A stretch of DNA of 64,000 bases, taken from contig JAUNGM010000011.1 in the NCBI GenBank assembly GCA_030524545.1, positions 59,446 to 123,445 of the forward strand, written 5' to 3'. This stretch comes from Eubacteriales bacterium. Lineage in GTDB: Bacteria > Bacillota > Clostridia > Lachnospirales > Lachnospiraceae. Shown here one piece after another: positions 23,417-30,906 of this stretch. The notes beneath the pieces were generated by a model. It was given only the letters and a program-made list of their open reading frames with translations, was not told where the DNA came from and searched no databases. Position 1 is the stretch's first letter. Every line of letters begins with the position of its first letter. The position numbers and the translations under genes are program-made.

Positions 23417-25354
23417 CTAATCCTTTTTATAAAATGGGCTTTCAAATCCCGCCGCCTTAAGCGGAAGCCCCTCGCACCATGACGGGCAGACCGACATGAT
23501 CTCATTTACTTCCTCCACGCTGGAAACACCCTCTGGCACTTCCAGAACCACTTCATCATGGACATGGCAGACAATGGGAAGCCCCTCTTTTTCCAGCCGG
23601 AGCATTGCCTCCGCCAGCAGATCCCTCGCCATCGCCTGAACGATGTTCTCACAGAATTTCGCGCCGTAGGATTCCACCCGGCTCCATTTTTTGTTCAGCC
23701 CCACGCCCTCATAACAGACGCTTTCCGAGCCGAAGCGGTTTACGGTCATCCGGGGGCGCACATAGGAAAGCACCCTCCCGGACGGTAGCCGGATCATCAG
23801 CATCCCTGACTGGTAGAACACGCATACTCTTCCTACCGTAGTTGCCTTATGCTCCTTAACCGCCGCCTTGACTGCGCCGTCAATCTCATACCAGAAATTC
23901 ACGATATGCGGGTTGGCGCTCCGCCAAGACTGCACCAGCCCTTTCAATTCCGATTCCTCTACGAAATTCAAAGCCCCCATGCTGATGAGCGCCCCTTCCG
24001 CGCCTCCGTACTGGCAGGCAAGCGATGCCACCTTCCCCCTCGCCCGGTAAGGGCTTCCTTTCGTGATCTCCCCGATGGGGATATGGAACATCTTTGCCGC
24101 CGTCTGCTCATAGATTTTTCCAGCTCCCCGGAATTCCTCCATTACCCATCCCTCCCCGGCAAGGTAGCCCATTACCCTCGCTTCGATGGCAGAGAAATCG
24201 CTGACAATGAAGCGGCACCCTTCCTTTGCCACAAATGCGGTACGGATCAGCTCCGACAGCACCTCCGGTGTGGAATCGTATAATAATTCGATGAGGTCAT
24301 ACCGTCCTTCCTTCACAAGGGAGCGTGCAAGCTCCAGATCCTCCATATGGTTCTGCGGGAGGTTGTGGATCTGCACGAGCCGGCCCGCCCATCTCCCTGT
24401 CCGGTTTGCCCCGTAGAACTGCAGAAGCCCGTGTACCCTTCCATCCGGGCAGACGGAGCGTTCCATCGCCTCATACTTCTTGACGGAAGTCTTAGACATA
24501 GCAAGGCGCAGTTTCATCATTTCCGACACCTCGCCCTCATTTTTTTCCACTAGTTCCTCCACCGCGGCTTTGGCAAGGGAACCAGCCTCGACTCCTTTCT
24601 CCTGAAGCCACGCCTTAAGCTGCGATACGCTGTTGGGATTTTCAAGCCCTGACAGCTCATACGCCCTCTTGGAAGCCGCTTCCTTATATAGAAGGTCACA
24701 GGCCGCCGCATGGGTGATCAGCTCCCGGTCTACCAAAATGCCCCTGTCATTGATGCGCTGGTCCATGCAGTAAAGCTCCTGCTCCTTATCGGGGATCGGG
24801 AACTTCTGCAGTATTTTCCTGATCTGCATCTCCACCGCCACATCCCGGATGCAGTAGGTTTTGAACAGCTCCCACTTCTCCGGCGCGTGGGACGGCAGGT
24901 TCCTTGCCCTGCCGCCGTTGCTCTTGGTCGGCTTGCAGGGGATACAGAAATAGCGGATCAGTTCCTTCCCCTCCGTCATTTTCTTTTTATCCAGCTTCAG
25001 TGCTTCCCCCACACCCTCCAGAGATAACGGCAGGGAAAGCATGGAAGCCTGAACAGCGGTGCAGCGCCAGCTCTCCGGCTGCAGATCCAGATGAAAAAAA
25101 CGGTTAATACAGGTCCGCTCAAAGGAAGCGTTGAATGCCGTCTTGATAATCGTGTCATCTTTCAGGCACTCCATAACTTTCTCTGGCATCTCCTCCCCGG
25201 AAGCAAGATCGATTACCGCAATCTCCCCGTCATCGATGCTGTATGCAAACAGCAGGATTTCAAACTGCGGGGACGATGCATAACGGTGTACCCCGCAGTC
25301 TGGTAGGGAAACATCCGAATAGGTCTCAATGTCAATCGCCATCAGTTCAGCCAT
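23417..25354 (-). CDS. Phage family A DNA polymerase
   Basis: The 645-residue protein has an N-terminal 3'-5' exonuclease (AIDIETYSDV supplies the DxE) and a polymerase domain with motif A VSDFSAIEARVMGYLAGE (about residue 390), motif B region RGKVASLACQYGG and motif C CHVHDEVVLEV (about residue 598). There is no 5'-3' exonuclease domain. It replicates phage DNA together with the VirE-like primase and the ssDNA-binding protein. Its start overlaps the upstream NUMOD4 gene by 13 bases. Confidence 0.92.
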   Translation of the reverse strand: MAELMAIDIETYSDVSLPDCGVHRYASSPQFEILLFAYSIDDGEIAVIDLASGEEMPEKVMECLKDDTIIKTAFNASFERTCINRFFHLDLQPESWRCTAVQASMLSLPLSLEGVGEALKLDKKKMTEGKELIRYFCIPCKPTKSNGGRARNLPSHAPEKWELFKTYCIRDVAVEMQIRKILQKFPIPDKEQELYCMDQRINDRGILVDRELITHAAACDLLYKEAASKRAYELSGLENPNSVSQLKAWLQEKGVEAGSLAKAAVEELVEKNEGEVSEMMKLRLAMSKTSVKKYEAMERSVCPDGRVHGLLQFYGANRTGRWAGRLVQIHNLPQNHMEDLELARSLVKEGRYDLIELLYDSTPEVLSELIRTAFVAKEGCRFIVSDFSAIEARVMGYLAGEGWVMEEFRGAGKIYEQTAAKMFHIPIGEITKGSPYRARGKVASLACQYGGAEGALISMGALNFVEESELKGLVQSWRSANPHIVNFWYEIDGAVKAAVKEHKATTVGRVCVFYQSGMLMIRLPSGRVLSYVRPRMTVNRFGSESVCYEGVGLNKKWSRVESYGAKFCENIVQAMARDLLAEAMLRLEKEGLPIVCHVHDEVVLEVPEGVSSVEEVNEIMSVCPSWCEGLPLKAAGFESPFYKKD

Positions 25355-25617
25355 GCATACGACCTCCCCGATTTGATTTTGCTGACCATTTTCCTTGAAA
25401 TCCCCATTTTCTCCGCAATTTCATATGGGTGGATGCCGCCAGCAAGCATCCTTTTGATCTGAAGAACCTCGTCATATTTCAGTTCCAGCACCTTCATCGG
25501 GAGTCGCCGTACAGATCCGCCCCGGCACTTCATATAGCGCGGCATACAGCGGATGCTGTCTTGGTCGCTGATCTGGTACCTTCCTTCCATTCCTTCTATG
25601 TCTTTCCACCGTTCCAA
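25342..25617 (-). CDS. NUMOD4-HTH DNA-binding protein
   Basis: From TTG 25617 (GGAGG 8 bases upstream) the 91-residue protein begins ERWKDIEGMEGRYQIS, a NUMOD4 motif. It ends with an HTH (HPYEIAEKMGISRKMVSKIKSGRSY). NUMOD4 modules normally direct homing HNH endonucleases; no nuclease core is present, so this is a regulator or the remnant of a homing enzyme. Confidence 0.7.
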   Translation of the reverse strand: MERWKDIEGMEGRYQISDQDSIRCMPRYMKCRGGSVRRLPMKVLELKYDEVLQIKRMLAGGIHPYEIAEKMGISRKMVSKIKSGRSYAWLN

Positions 25618-25672
25618 TCCCAAAACCTCCTTTATGTATAGGGCGGCGTTCCTGCCGCCCGTCCCGTTTCCT

Positions 25673-26218
25673 TTAGGAGAGGAAATCATCCTCGCCGTCA
25701 TCCACCGCTTCAAACTCATCCTTCGCATTGGCTCTGGAGCCCAGCGGCTCCCCGTCCCTTAATTTCTGGACATTGCCAAGCCCGGCTGCAATACCCTTGT
25801 TACCGTTGGAATTATAGGCATAAAAGGTAATGGAAACCCTGCCGTAGCATCCGCTGTACACCTCGCTCTGGTCAAGGATCGGCTGCACCTGTCTGTCCAC
25901 GATCTGCGGCGCCTGTTTGGAATTGGCGTTTAAGAACATACAGCCTCCGTATGCCTCATCCTCCGACCTGTCCGTATCGCCATCCCTCAGCGGCGTTTTC
26001 AAGTTAGTAGGGATTTTGCCTCCCCATTTCCCTTTGCCTTCCTCCTTCGCAGTTTCGATAGCCTTTTTGATCTTGGCAATCGTATCCTTATCCTTCTTGT
26101 CGATGATGCAGGAGACCGAATACTTCGGCTCGCTGCCATTGACGGAATCCGGCTCCCACAAATGTGCATAGGAAAGCCTGCATGGAACAATTACTTTGGT
26201 TCTGTTTTCTGTACTCAT
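25673..26218 (-). CDS. DUF2815 phage ssDNA-binding protein
   Basis: From ATG 26218 (GGAGG 8 bases upstream) the 181-residue protein matches DUF2815, an OB-fold family related to T7 gp2.5: KVIVPCRLSYAHLWEP, KYSVSCIIDKKD, GGCMFLNANSKQAPQIVD and YSGCYGRVSITFYAY. The acidic tail (EFEAVDDGEDDF) is typical of ssDNA-binding proteins that recruit polymerases. It lies between the DUF2800 nuclease and the polymerase. Confidence 0.85.
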   Translation of the reverse strand: MSTENRTKVIVPCRLSYAHLWEPDSVNGSEPKYSVSCIIDKKDKDTIAKIKKAIETAKEEGKGKWGGKIPTNLKTPLRDGDTDRSEDEAYGGCMFLNANSKQAPQIVDRQVQPILDQSEVYSGCYGRVSITFYAYNSNGNKGIAAGLGNVQKLRDGEPLGSRANAKDEFEAVDDGEDDFLS

Positions 26219-26221
26219 CAC

Positions 26222-27349
26222 TTAATCCTCCTTAAAATCCGCTTCTGCGGTTGATACATTGACTGCTTCCCGTTTATCTGATTCCGGCACCAGCGTGACC
26301 TTGCCTTCCGGCTTATACACAAAGGCTCCGAGAATCTCAGCAAACTTCTTTTTTCCCATCAGCTTCTCCATCTCGGTAATGCCGATCAGGGTAGATTTGA
26401 AGATATCCGTGTACCCGGCTGCCTTTGCCGCATTCGCCGCGTCCTCCTCATCCGTATATCTGCGGTTGCTCCGTCCAAGCACCAGCTTGAATCCCGGCCA
26501 TTTCTTATGGTTCACAACCGCTTCATTCTGTGCATAGGTGTAAATTTCCTCCGCCCATTTTTTCAAAGCGTCCGCTTTGATAAGCACCTCTGCGATTTCT
26601 TCTTCCGACAGAAGCGGGGCTTCCCGAAACTCCATCTGCGCCAGTCTCAGATACTCATTCGCCCTCTCCCGGCAGGTAAACCGCGCTTTGCAGAACCTAC
26701 AGTGTTCTCCGGCAGCGTATTCGCCTTCCCCGGCAAGGGCCTTTTTCGCCCCGGTTTCAAATACCTCGCTTCCCCATTTCAGTAATGCTTCTGCGGAAAT
26801 CTCCCATGTAGAGAGGTGCTGCAGCCTCGGCTGCACGATGGTCAGTTCCACCGTGTCGATATCATACAGGCAGCACAGCATATCGAGGACTCCAAGTCCA
26901 TAAATCATAAGCTGTACATTCTCTTCCGCTTCCACCATGACGCCCTTGCCGAGTTTCAAATCGATAATATGGATTTTCCGGGAATCCACCACCACAAGGT
27001 CCGCCGTTCCGAAGCACCCTTCCACACGGCTGCTCAAATCCACCTTCAGCTCCACGCCGACATACGAATCAGGGCAGTCCCTCTTTGCTTCCTCAATCTG
27101 GCTGACACCGTAAGCGACATAATCATCCACTGCCTCCATCAGCTCATCCGTGTAATAATCCGATACCGGGCGCTTCGTCCTTTTCTTCAGGTGCTTCTTG
27201 ATCAGGTATTCCGCCATCTCATGTCCGGCAGTCCCCTCCGCCGCATACGGGGACTGCTCATCTGCAAACTGCTCTTCCAGCCGGAGTGACGGCGGGCAGC
27301 TTAAGTAACGCTTGCCGGACGAGGGGGAAAACCTTGCATGTGCGCCCAT
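26222..27349 (-). CDS. DUF2800 RecB/Cas4-like nuclease
   Basis: The 375-residue protein begins GAHARFSPSSGKRYLSCPPS and matches DUF2800. It has a PD-(D/E)xK core with GTADLVVVDS and IHIIDLKLGKGV (about residue 135), and a C-terminal Cys cluster CRFCKARFTC that, with the N-terminal Cys, could hold an iron-sulfur cluster as in Cas4/AddB. It likely acts as an exonuclease in phage recombination with the adjacent ssDNA-binding protein. Start and upstream stop share one base. Confidence 0.87.
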   Translation of the reverse strand: MGAHARFSPSSGKRYLSCPPSLRLEEQFADEQSPYAAEGTAGHEMAEYLIKKHLKKRTKRPVSDYYTDELMEAVDDYVAYGVSQIEEAKRDCPDSYVGVELKVDLSSRVEGCFGTADLVVVDSRKIHIIDLKLGKGVMVEAEENVQLMIYGLGVLDMLCCLYDIDTVELTIVQPRLQHLSTWEISAEALLKWGSEVFETGAKKALAGEGEYAAGEHCRFCKARFTCRERANEYLRLAQMEFREAPLLSEEEIAEVLIKADALKKWAEEIYTYAQNEAVVNHKKWPGFKLVLGRSNRRYTDEEDAANAAKAAGYTDIFKSTLIGITEMEKLMGKKKFAEILGAFVYKPEGKVTLVPESDKREAVNVSTAEADFKED

Positions 27350-27678
27350 CAGAGTGCCTGCGCTTTCTGGTACAGCTCACTGAGCTTCTCATCCGGCACA
27401 TCCGACAGCTTGCTGTATCCAAACTCGGTAATGAGGCTCTTGACCTCAGAAGTCTTTCCAGCCCTTGATTTCTCCGTCAGAAATGCACGGACTGTTTTCC
27501 TGTCAATCTGCGGCTCATCCTTTTCCTTCCATTTGGGAGACGCCGCTTCCGCAGCTTCCTTCTTTTCAGGTGCTTTCCCTGCATCCTCCGGCAAGCCCTT
27601 ACTCTCCGAAATCATCTGCCGGATTCCGGCGGCAATCAGTTCATAGCCTTCCGCCATCTTCATTAATCCTTCATTCAT
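27349..27678 (-). CDS. Hypothetical early phage protein
   Basis: This 109-residue charged protein has an N-terminal helix, a Lys/Glu-rich linker (residues 25-60) and a C-terminal helical domain (VRAFLTEKSRAGKTSEVKSL, FGYSKLSDVPDE) that recurs in small phage proteins next to recombination genes. The function is unknown; context suggests a recombination accessory role. Confidence 0.6.
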   Translation of the reverse strand: MNEGLMKMAEGYELIAAGIRQMISESKGLPEDAGKAPEKKEAAEAASPKWKEKDEPQIDRKTVRAFLTEKSRAGKTSEVKSLITEFGYSKLSDVPDEKLSELYQKAQAL

Positions 27679-27693
27679 AAATCTTCTCCTCCT

Positions 27694-28089
27694 TTATTCC
27701 AGTCTCAGCCCCTGAACCGCCATGCGGTATTCCGGCGCGGCACGTTCATCAATCGGAAGCGTCCTAACATTTACTGCATTGAATCTGTCATCATAAAGCC
27801 GGACAGGTTTCTTTTTCTTTCTGGCATGGTCAAGCTCAAACTTCATGCCTTCCGTAATGTCGAATCCGAACACATACACCTCATCACAGGAATCCATCAG
27901 TTCCAAACCCATCTCAATACCGATCATTCTCTCGTTGGGATTATTCTCATCGAGGAATGTTGGAAAATAGAGATGCGGGGCCACAGGGATTCTCCCTGTT
28001 CCAATGACAATCTTCCCGTAGAATTTTGCCTTTTTCATGTTCTCCTCGATGTTTCCCCGATATGGGGAGCAGATAAAAACTTTTCTCAT
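27694..28089 (-). CDS. DUF4406/DUF7768-like nucleotide-binding protein
   Basis: The 131-residue protein starts RKVFICSPYRGNIEENMKKA and continues with PVAPHLYFPTFLDEN, and GMKFELDHARKKKKPV, the layout of nucleoside 2-deoxyribosyltransferase-like (Rossmannoid) domains common in phages. A catalytic Glu lies in EGMKFEL. It may act on nucleotides; the substrate is unknown. Confidence 0.7.
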   Translation of the reverse strand: MRKVFICSPYRGNIEENMKKAKFYGKIVIGTGRIPVAPHLYFPTFLDENNPNERMIGIEMGLELMDSCDEVYVFGFDITEGMKFELDHARKKKKPVRLYDDRFNAVNVRTLPIDERAAPEYRMAVQGLRLE

Positions 28090-28177
28090 AATAAAATCAT
28101 CCTTTCACATTCGGCTCTCATGGCCGTGGGGTACTCGTCAATAAACATCTGACCGCCGGATCGTCATCCGGCTTGTC

Positions 28178-28513
28178 CTAGACAGAAGGAACATATCTGT
28201 TAGAGCCGTATTCACGGAGCATCTGATCCAACACCCTTTTCTGTTCATCATCAGCTTTATCCATAAGCTGTTCCAAAACGGAAATCTGCTCTTGTGACAG
28301 AATATTCTTATGTGGGTGATACCAGTCGGCGATACGGACGCCGCCTCCGTTACCTCTTGAAGTTTCCAGAGGATACTCAGCCGTGAGTACAAGAATGTCA
28401 TTTCGGATTGTCCTGTCCGTCACTCCAAGTTCGGCTGCTAAGACCTGCATATTTTCCTGTCTTCGCGCGACCATGATTCTCATGATCTCCGCCCTTCTTT
28501 CATTTGCACTCAC
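28178..28513 (-). CDS. Winged-helix (HTH_11/DeoR-like) early regulator
   Basis: From GTG 28513 (AGGAGG 9 bases upstream) the 111-residue protein has an N-terminal winged helix (RMIMVARRQENMQVLAAELGVTD-type core, then DRTIRNDILVLTAEYPLE and wing GNGGGVRI) and a helical C-terminus. It is the first gene of the prophage early operon and its probable regulator. Immediately after it lies a perfect GCCGGAT/ATCCGGC hairpin (28155-28172). Confidence 0.75.
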   Translation of the reverse strand: MSANERRAEIMRIMVARRQENMQVLAAELGVTDRTIRNDILVLTAEYPLETSRGNGGGVRIADWYHPHKNILSQEQISVLEQLMDKADDEQKRVLDQMLREYGSNRYVPSV

Positions 28514-28825
28514 GGCTTTTCACCTCCTTTCGTCCTCGTCTGATAGGAATATAAAATTCAAATAGGAAGGGGCATTTCCGATTTGAAAATATTTCTGAAT
28601 TTTTTTCCTATTTCTTCTTTTTCTTTATTCGCCCAATCTTCATGCGTTTTTCTGCGTTTTCTATTTTCCAAACGGAGAATATATAAGGTTAGGCATTTCC
28701 CATGATGAATCGCAAATCGTCAATTACACGGACATTAACTCTAGCCAATTGCGTGCATCAGATGTATATTTCTTCTCCTTCTCACAGAAAAGTTTTTGTT
28801 TCCGTCCGAGCAGTACGGAGAGACA
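28514..28825. other. Intergenic region, AT-rich, upstream of early operon
   Basis: About 310 bases without a supported gene. It must contain the early-operon promoter, but I see no confident -35/-10 pair. No integrase, repressor or att-like repeat is recognisable here. Confidence 0.5.
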
Positions 28826-29045
28826 CAAAAAGAGCCTGTGGTTGAAGATGACCACAGGCTCCGATAACCGAAAAAAAGCGCACGAAACTACAGTGGGTGC
28901 ATCTTCGTTCCATACGCAGCCGTCATCGCTGCGTTCCGAACTCTTATGCATCCCTCCGTCCTTATAGCGCTGTTCGGACTAAGCGATTTGATTTGGCAAT
29001 TCCCCTCCCGTAGGGGATGGATAGGCTGATTAGTTAATCTGTCAC
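28826..29045 (-). ncRNA. Candidate structured RNA
   Basis: About 220 bases read on the minus strand fold into consecutive stems: GATTA/TAATC (29028-29039), CCCCT/AGGGG (29002-29015), GTCC/GGAC around AGCGCT (28958-28979), and a composite arm. The arm joins 28946-28954 with 28895-28902, GTTC with GAAC (28938-28941, 28907-28910), and ACGCAGC with GCTGCGT (28928-28934, 28914-28920). An 11-bp terminator hairpin with T5 closes the set. No known RNA family is recognised. It could be a separate small RNA or the 3' UTR of the tiny gene at 29065. Confidence 0.4.
28827..28861 (-). terminator. Intrinsic terminator ending the candidate RNA
   Basis: On the minus strand GAGCCTGTGGT (28851-28861) pairs perfectly with ACCACAGGCTC (28832-28842) and is followed by TTTTT. 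Nothing comparable follows on the plus strand, so it terminates a leftward transcript. Confidence 0.8.
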
Positions 29046-29064
29046 CGCCCATCGAATGATGACC

Positions 29065-29205
29065 TTACTTTTTTTTTCTGGGCTTGGTCTGAGCCAAGGC
29101 ACTCCCGGCAACAGACTTAGAGTCTTTACTATAGCGCCCGTCCTTCAAAATCCTGCTTGCTTTTGTAGCTACAAACTTTGAAGTTTGCTTGCTGTTTTTC
29201 GTCAT
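29065..29205 (-). CDS. Small basic protein (46 aa)
   Basis: From ATG 29205 (GAGGTG 6 bases upstream) the protein begins TKNSKQTSKFVATKASRILK, ends in PRKKK and contains SVAGSALAQ. Similar Ser/Lys-rich proteins with an ASxxL...AGSALAQ pattern are widespread in bacteria and on mobile elements; no function is known. The candidate structured RNA lies directly downstream on the same strand. Confidence 0.65.
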   Translation of the reverse strand: MTKNSKQTSKFVATKASRILKDGRYSKDSKSVAGSALAQTKPRKKK

Positions 29206-29515
29206 CTCATTCACCTCTCTTTCATCAAAATTTACTCTGTAAGAAAAACTGATTTTTTGCATTCGCAAATTTTTCTATGTGTTTGCCAAATGAAAATTTA
29301 CAAAAAATGTAGAAATTGCGTTTCGAGTGTAATATAATATTTTTATACACTCTGTCCTTTCCCAAACGTCAAGTTCAGAATTTGACTGCTATTCCCTATC
29401 AGCCCGTCTTACATATACCAGTTTAGCAAAGCTGTCTTTTTGAAAAGCGGACTGGACGGACGCTCTCGGACACTCTCGGACAAAGGTAAAAATTTAGACA
29501 GGAGGCAAATAGCGC
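29206..29515. promoter_or_regulatory. Divergent intergenic region with TATAAT inside an inverted repeat
   Basis: This 310-base AT-rich gap separates the tiny minus-strand gene from the plus-strand defence operon. GAGTGTA (29325-29331) and TACACTC (29346-29352) form a 7-bp inverted repeat enclosing TATAAT (about 29333-29338), which suggests a promoter with an operator over its -10 box. The -35 (TAGAAA, 17 bases upstream) is weak. The XRE protein encoded in the operon is a candidate ligand. Confidence 0.45.
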
Positions 29516-30448
29516 ATGACGTTTTCTGAATATGCTTCAAATCTTTCGCCGTTCATTTCATTCGGCAAATCTGAACATGAATATTTCACAGAACTAGTCG
29601 GCAACTTCGTACAAGATGCCGCTATGGACTCCTGCAAACTGTTGAAGCGAAAGCCTGACACAAAATACCGCTACATAAAAGGTGACCGCACAATTCAGCC
29701 CAAGGACGCGCAGTACCTTTACGACCATCGTGACAAAAGCAAATTCTCGAATTGGGTATGGGAAAGAATGGACGAGTCCGACTCCTACGACAATGTCGTA
29801 GCATGGCTGGATAGCCTTAGCATTGCCAGCGATGATCCTTCAACCGCCTGTGCTGATATATTCGAGAGCATAGTCTTGGACATCATCAACTCTACTCCTA
29901 CCACCCAAGCAGCACAGGAAGCAGAGATTGATTTAAAGCTGATTGATGACATCCAGAAAAAAATAAAGTCGCTACCACGACCGACAAATGTGTCGGTTCC
30001 GAAGGTAGCGACTCAAGATGAGCAAAAATATATTGATGAACTGTATCTGGCATACGGCGATGCAGAGGGGATGGATCCTTTTTCGGAAGATGACCTTTCC
30101 TCATTTCCTGATTACTCTGATGACTTGGAAGACCGCCGCATTGATTTCTACGCTGCAGAAACAATTCGGCGTGGTGTTTTAGAGTTAAAAGGGAGTAGCC
30201 TGACAGGGCAATTCGATGTATTAAAAGATGAAACCTATAACGGTGTAAAGGACACAGCAAGGAGAACACACACAAATGGTTATGAACGTATGCTTGCTGT
30301 CATGGAGCAAGCAGTTATCGCCCCGGTCACAAATTATATTCTCAGTGCCTCACCTTATTGGATAAGCGGAAAAATCAAAAAAGGTGTATGTCACCACCTC
30401 GTTAATGATGGAAAACTGACATGGATAAGGAGAAGAAAGAAGCAATGA
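29516..30448 (+). CDS. ABC-3C system protein with C-terminal ABC-3C domain
   Basis: The 310-residue protein has two domains. The N-terminal one (residues 1-130) includes the pattern KDAQYLYDHRDKSKFSNWV and ADIFESIVLDIIN. The C-terminal one (210-310) has RRIDFYAAETIRRG, FDVLKDETYNGV, YERMLAVMEQA and KKGVCHHLVNDGKLTW, typical of the CTD that links effectors to ABC-three-component systems. I see no catalytic effector domain, unlike most such proteins. AGGAGG lies 10 bases before the ATG; the end overlaps the next gene by 28 bases. It is predicted to take part in phage defence. Confidence 0.65.
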   Translation: MTFSEYASNLSPFISFGKSEHEYFTELVGNFVQDAAMDSCKLLKRKPDTKYRYIKGDRTIQPKDAQYLYDHRDKSKFSNWVWERMDESDSYDNVVAWLDSLSIASDDPSTACADIFESIVLDIINSTPTTQAAQEAEIDLKLIDDIQKKIKSLPRPTNVSVPKVATQDEQKYIDELYLAYGDAEGMDPFSEDDLSSFPDYSDDLEDRRIDFYAAETIRRGVLELKGSSLTGQFDVLKDETYNGVKDTARRTHTNGYERMLAVMEQAVIAPVTNYILSASPYWISGKIKKGVCHHLVNDGKLTWIRRRKKQ

Positions 30449-30906
30449 ATGAATCAGCCATCGGCTCTACCTTTGAAATATCTCTCCGTATCCTTCTGAT
30501 GCTGAATGAACTCGCGCCTGCGAAATTAGACGAACAGCAAATAGGAGCGATTGATTTTATAGCTGTTTATGCCGCGGATTTTGGATTGATGGACGAGAAC
30601 CTTCACGGATATAGCAACTACAGATATAGCGAGTTTCCTGCAAGAAAGCAGATGGTTTCTTCGGCTTTGAAAAATCTCGTGTTGGATGGTTATGTTAGGC
30701 TATATCTTACTTCGAGTGGATACAGATACTCACTTCTGGAAGTAGGTAAAATGATATGCACTAAACTTACAAGTGGGTATGCCAAGGAATATATTCTTGC
30801 AGTTCAATCCGTGACCGATAGATTTGATAAAGCAAATGCGGCTGCCATGTTGAAGGAAATCAACAGGCTCACTATTCAATCATTGCAGGAGGTCAAACAT
30901 GAATAG
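30421..30906 (+). CDS. ABC-3C middle component
   Basis: The 161-residue protein matches the middle component of ABC-three-component systems: a winged-helix-like fold with STFEISLRILLMLNEL, LDEQQIGAIDFIAVYAADFG, RKQMVSSALKNLVLDGYV and SGYRYSLLEVGK. It is thought to bridge the ATPase and the effector protein. It overlaps both neighbours (28 and 8 bases), so the three products are probably made in fixed ratio. Confidence 0.8.
   Translation: MDKEKKEAMNESAIGSTFEISLRILLMLNELAPAKLDEQQIGAIDFIAVYAADFGLMDENLHGYSNYRYSEFPARKQMVSSALKNLVLDGYVRLYLTSSGYRYSLLEVGKMICTKLTSGYAKEYILAVQSVTDRFDKANAAAMLKEINRLTIQSLQEVKHE

Noticed and set aside
28090-28177. About 20-codon frame MFIDEYPTAMRAECERMILL before the 28089 gene
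   Set aside because: Reads like part of a small protein, but no start signal or full-length frame could be established; possibly a frameshifted remnant.
28724-28951. 75-codon minus-strand frame inside the structured RNA region
   Set aside because: It runs through two perfect hairpins and the terminator, and its GGAGGG directly abuts the ATG; structure explains the region better than coding.
28826-29205. Retron, ToxIN or CRISPR-like RNA system
   Set aside because: No reverse transcriptase, ToxN endonuclease, repeat array or Cas gene is nearby; only structure and a small basic protein are seen.
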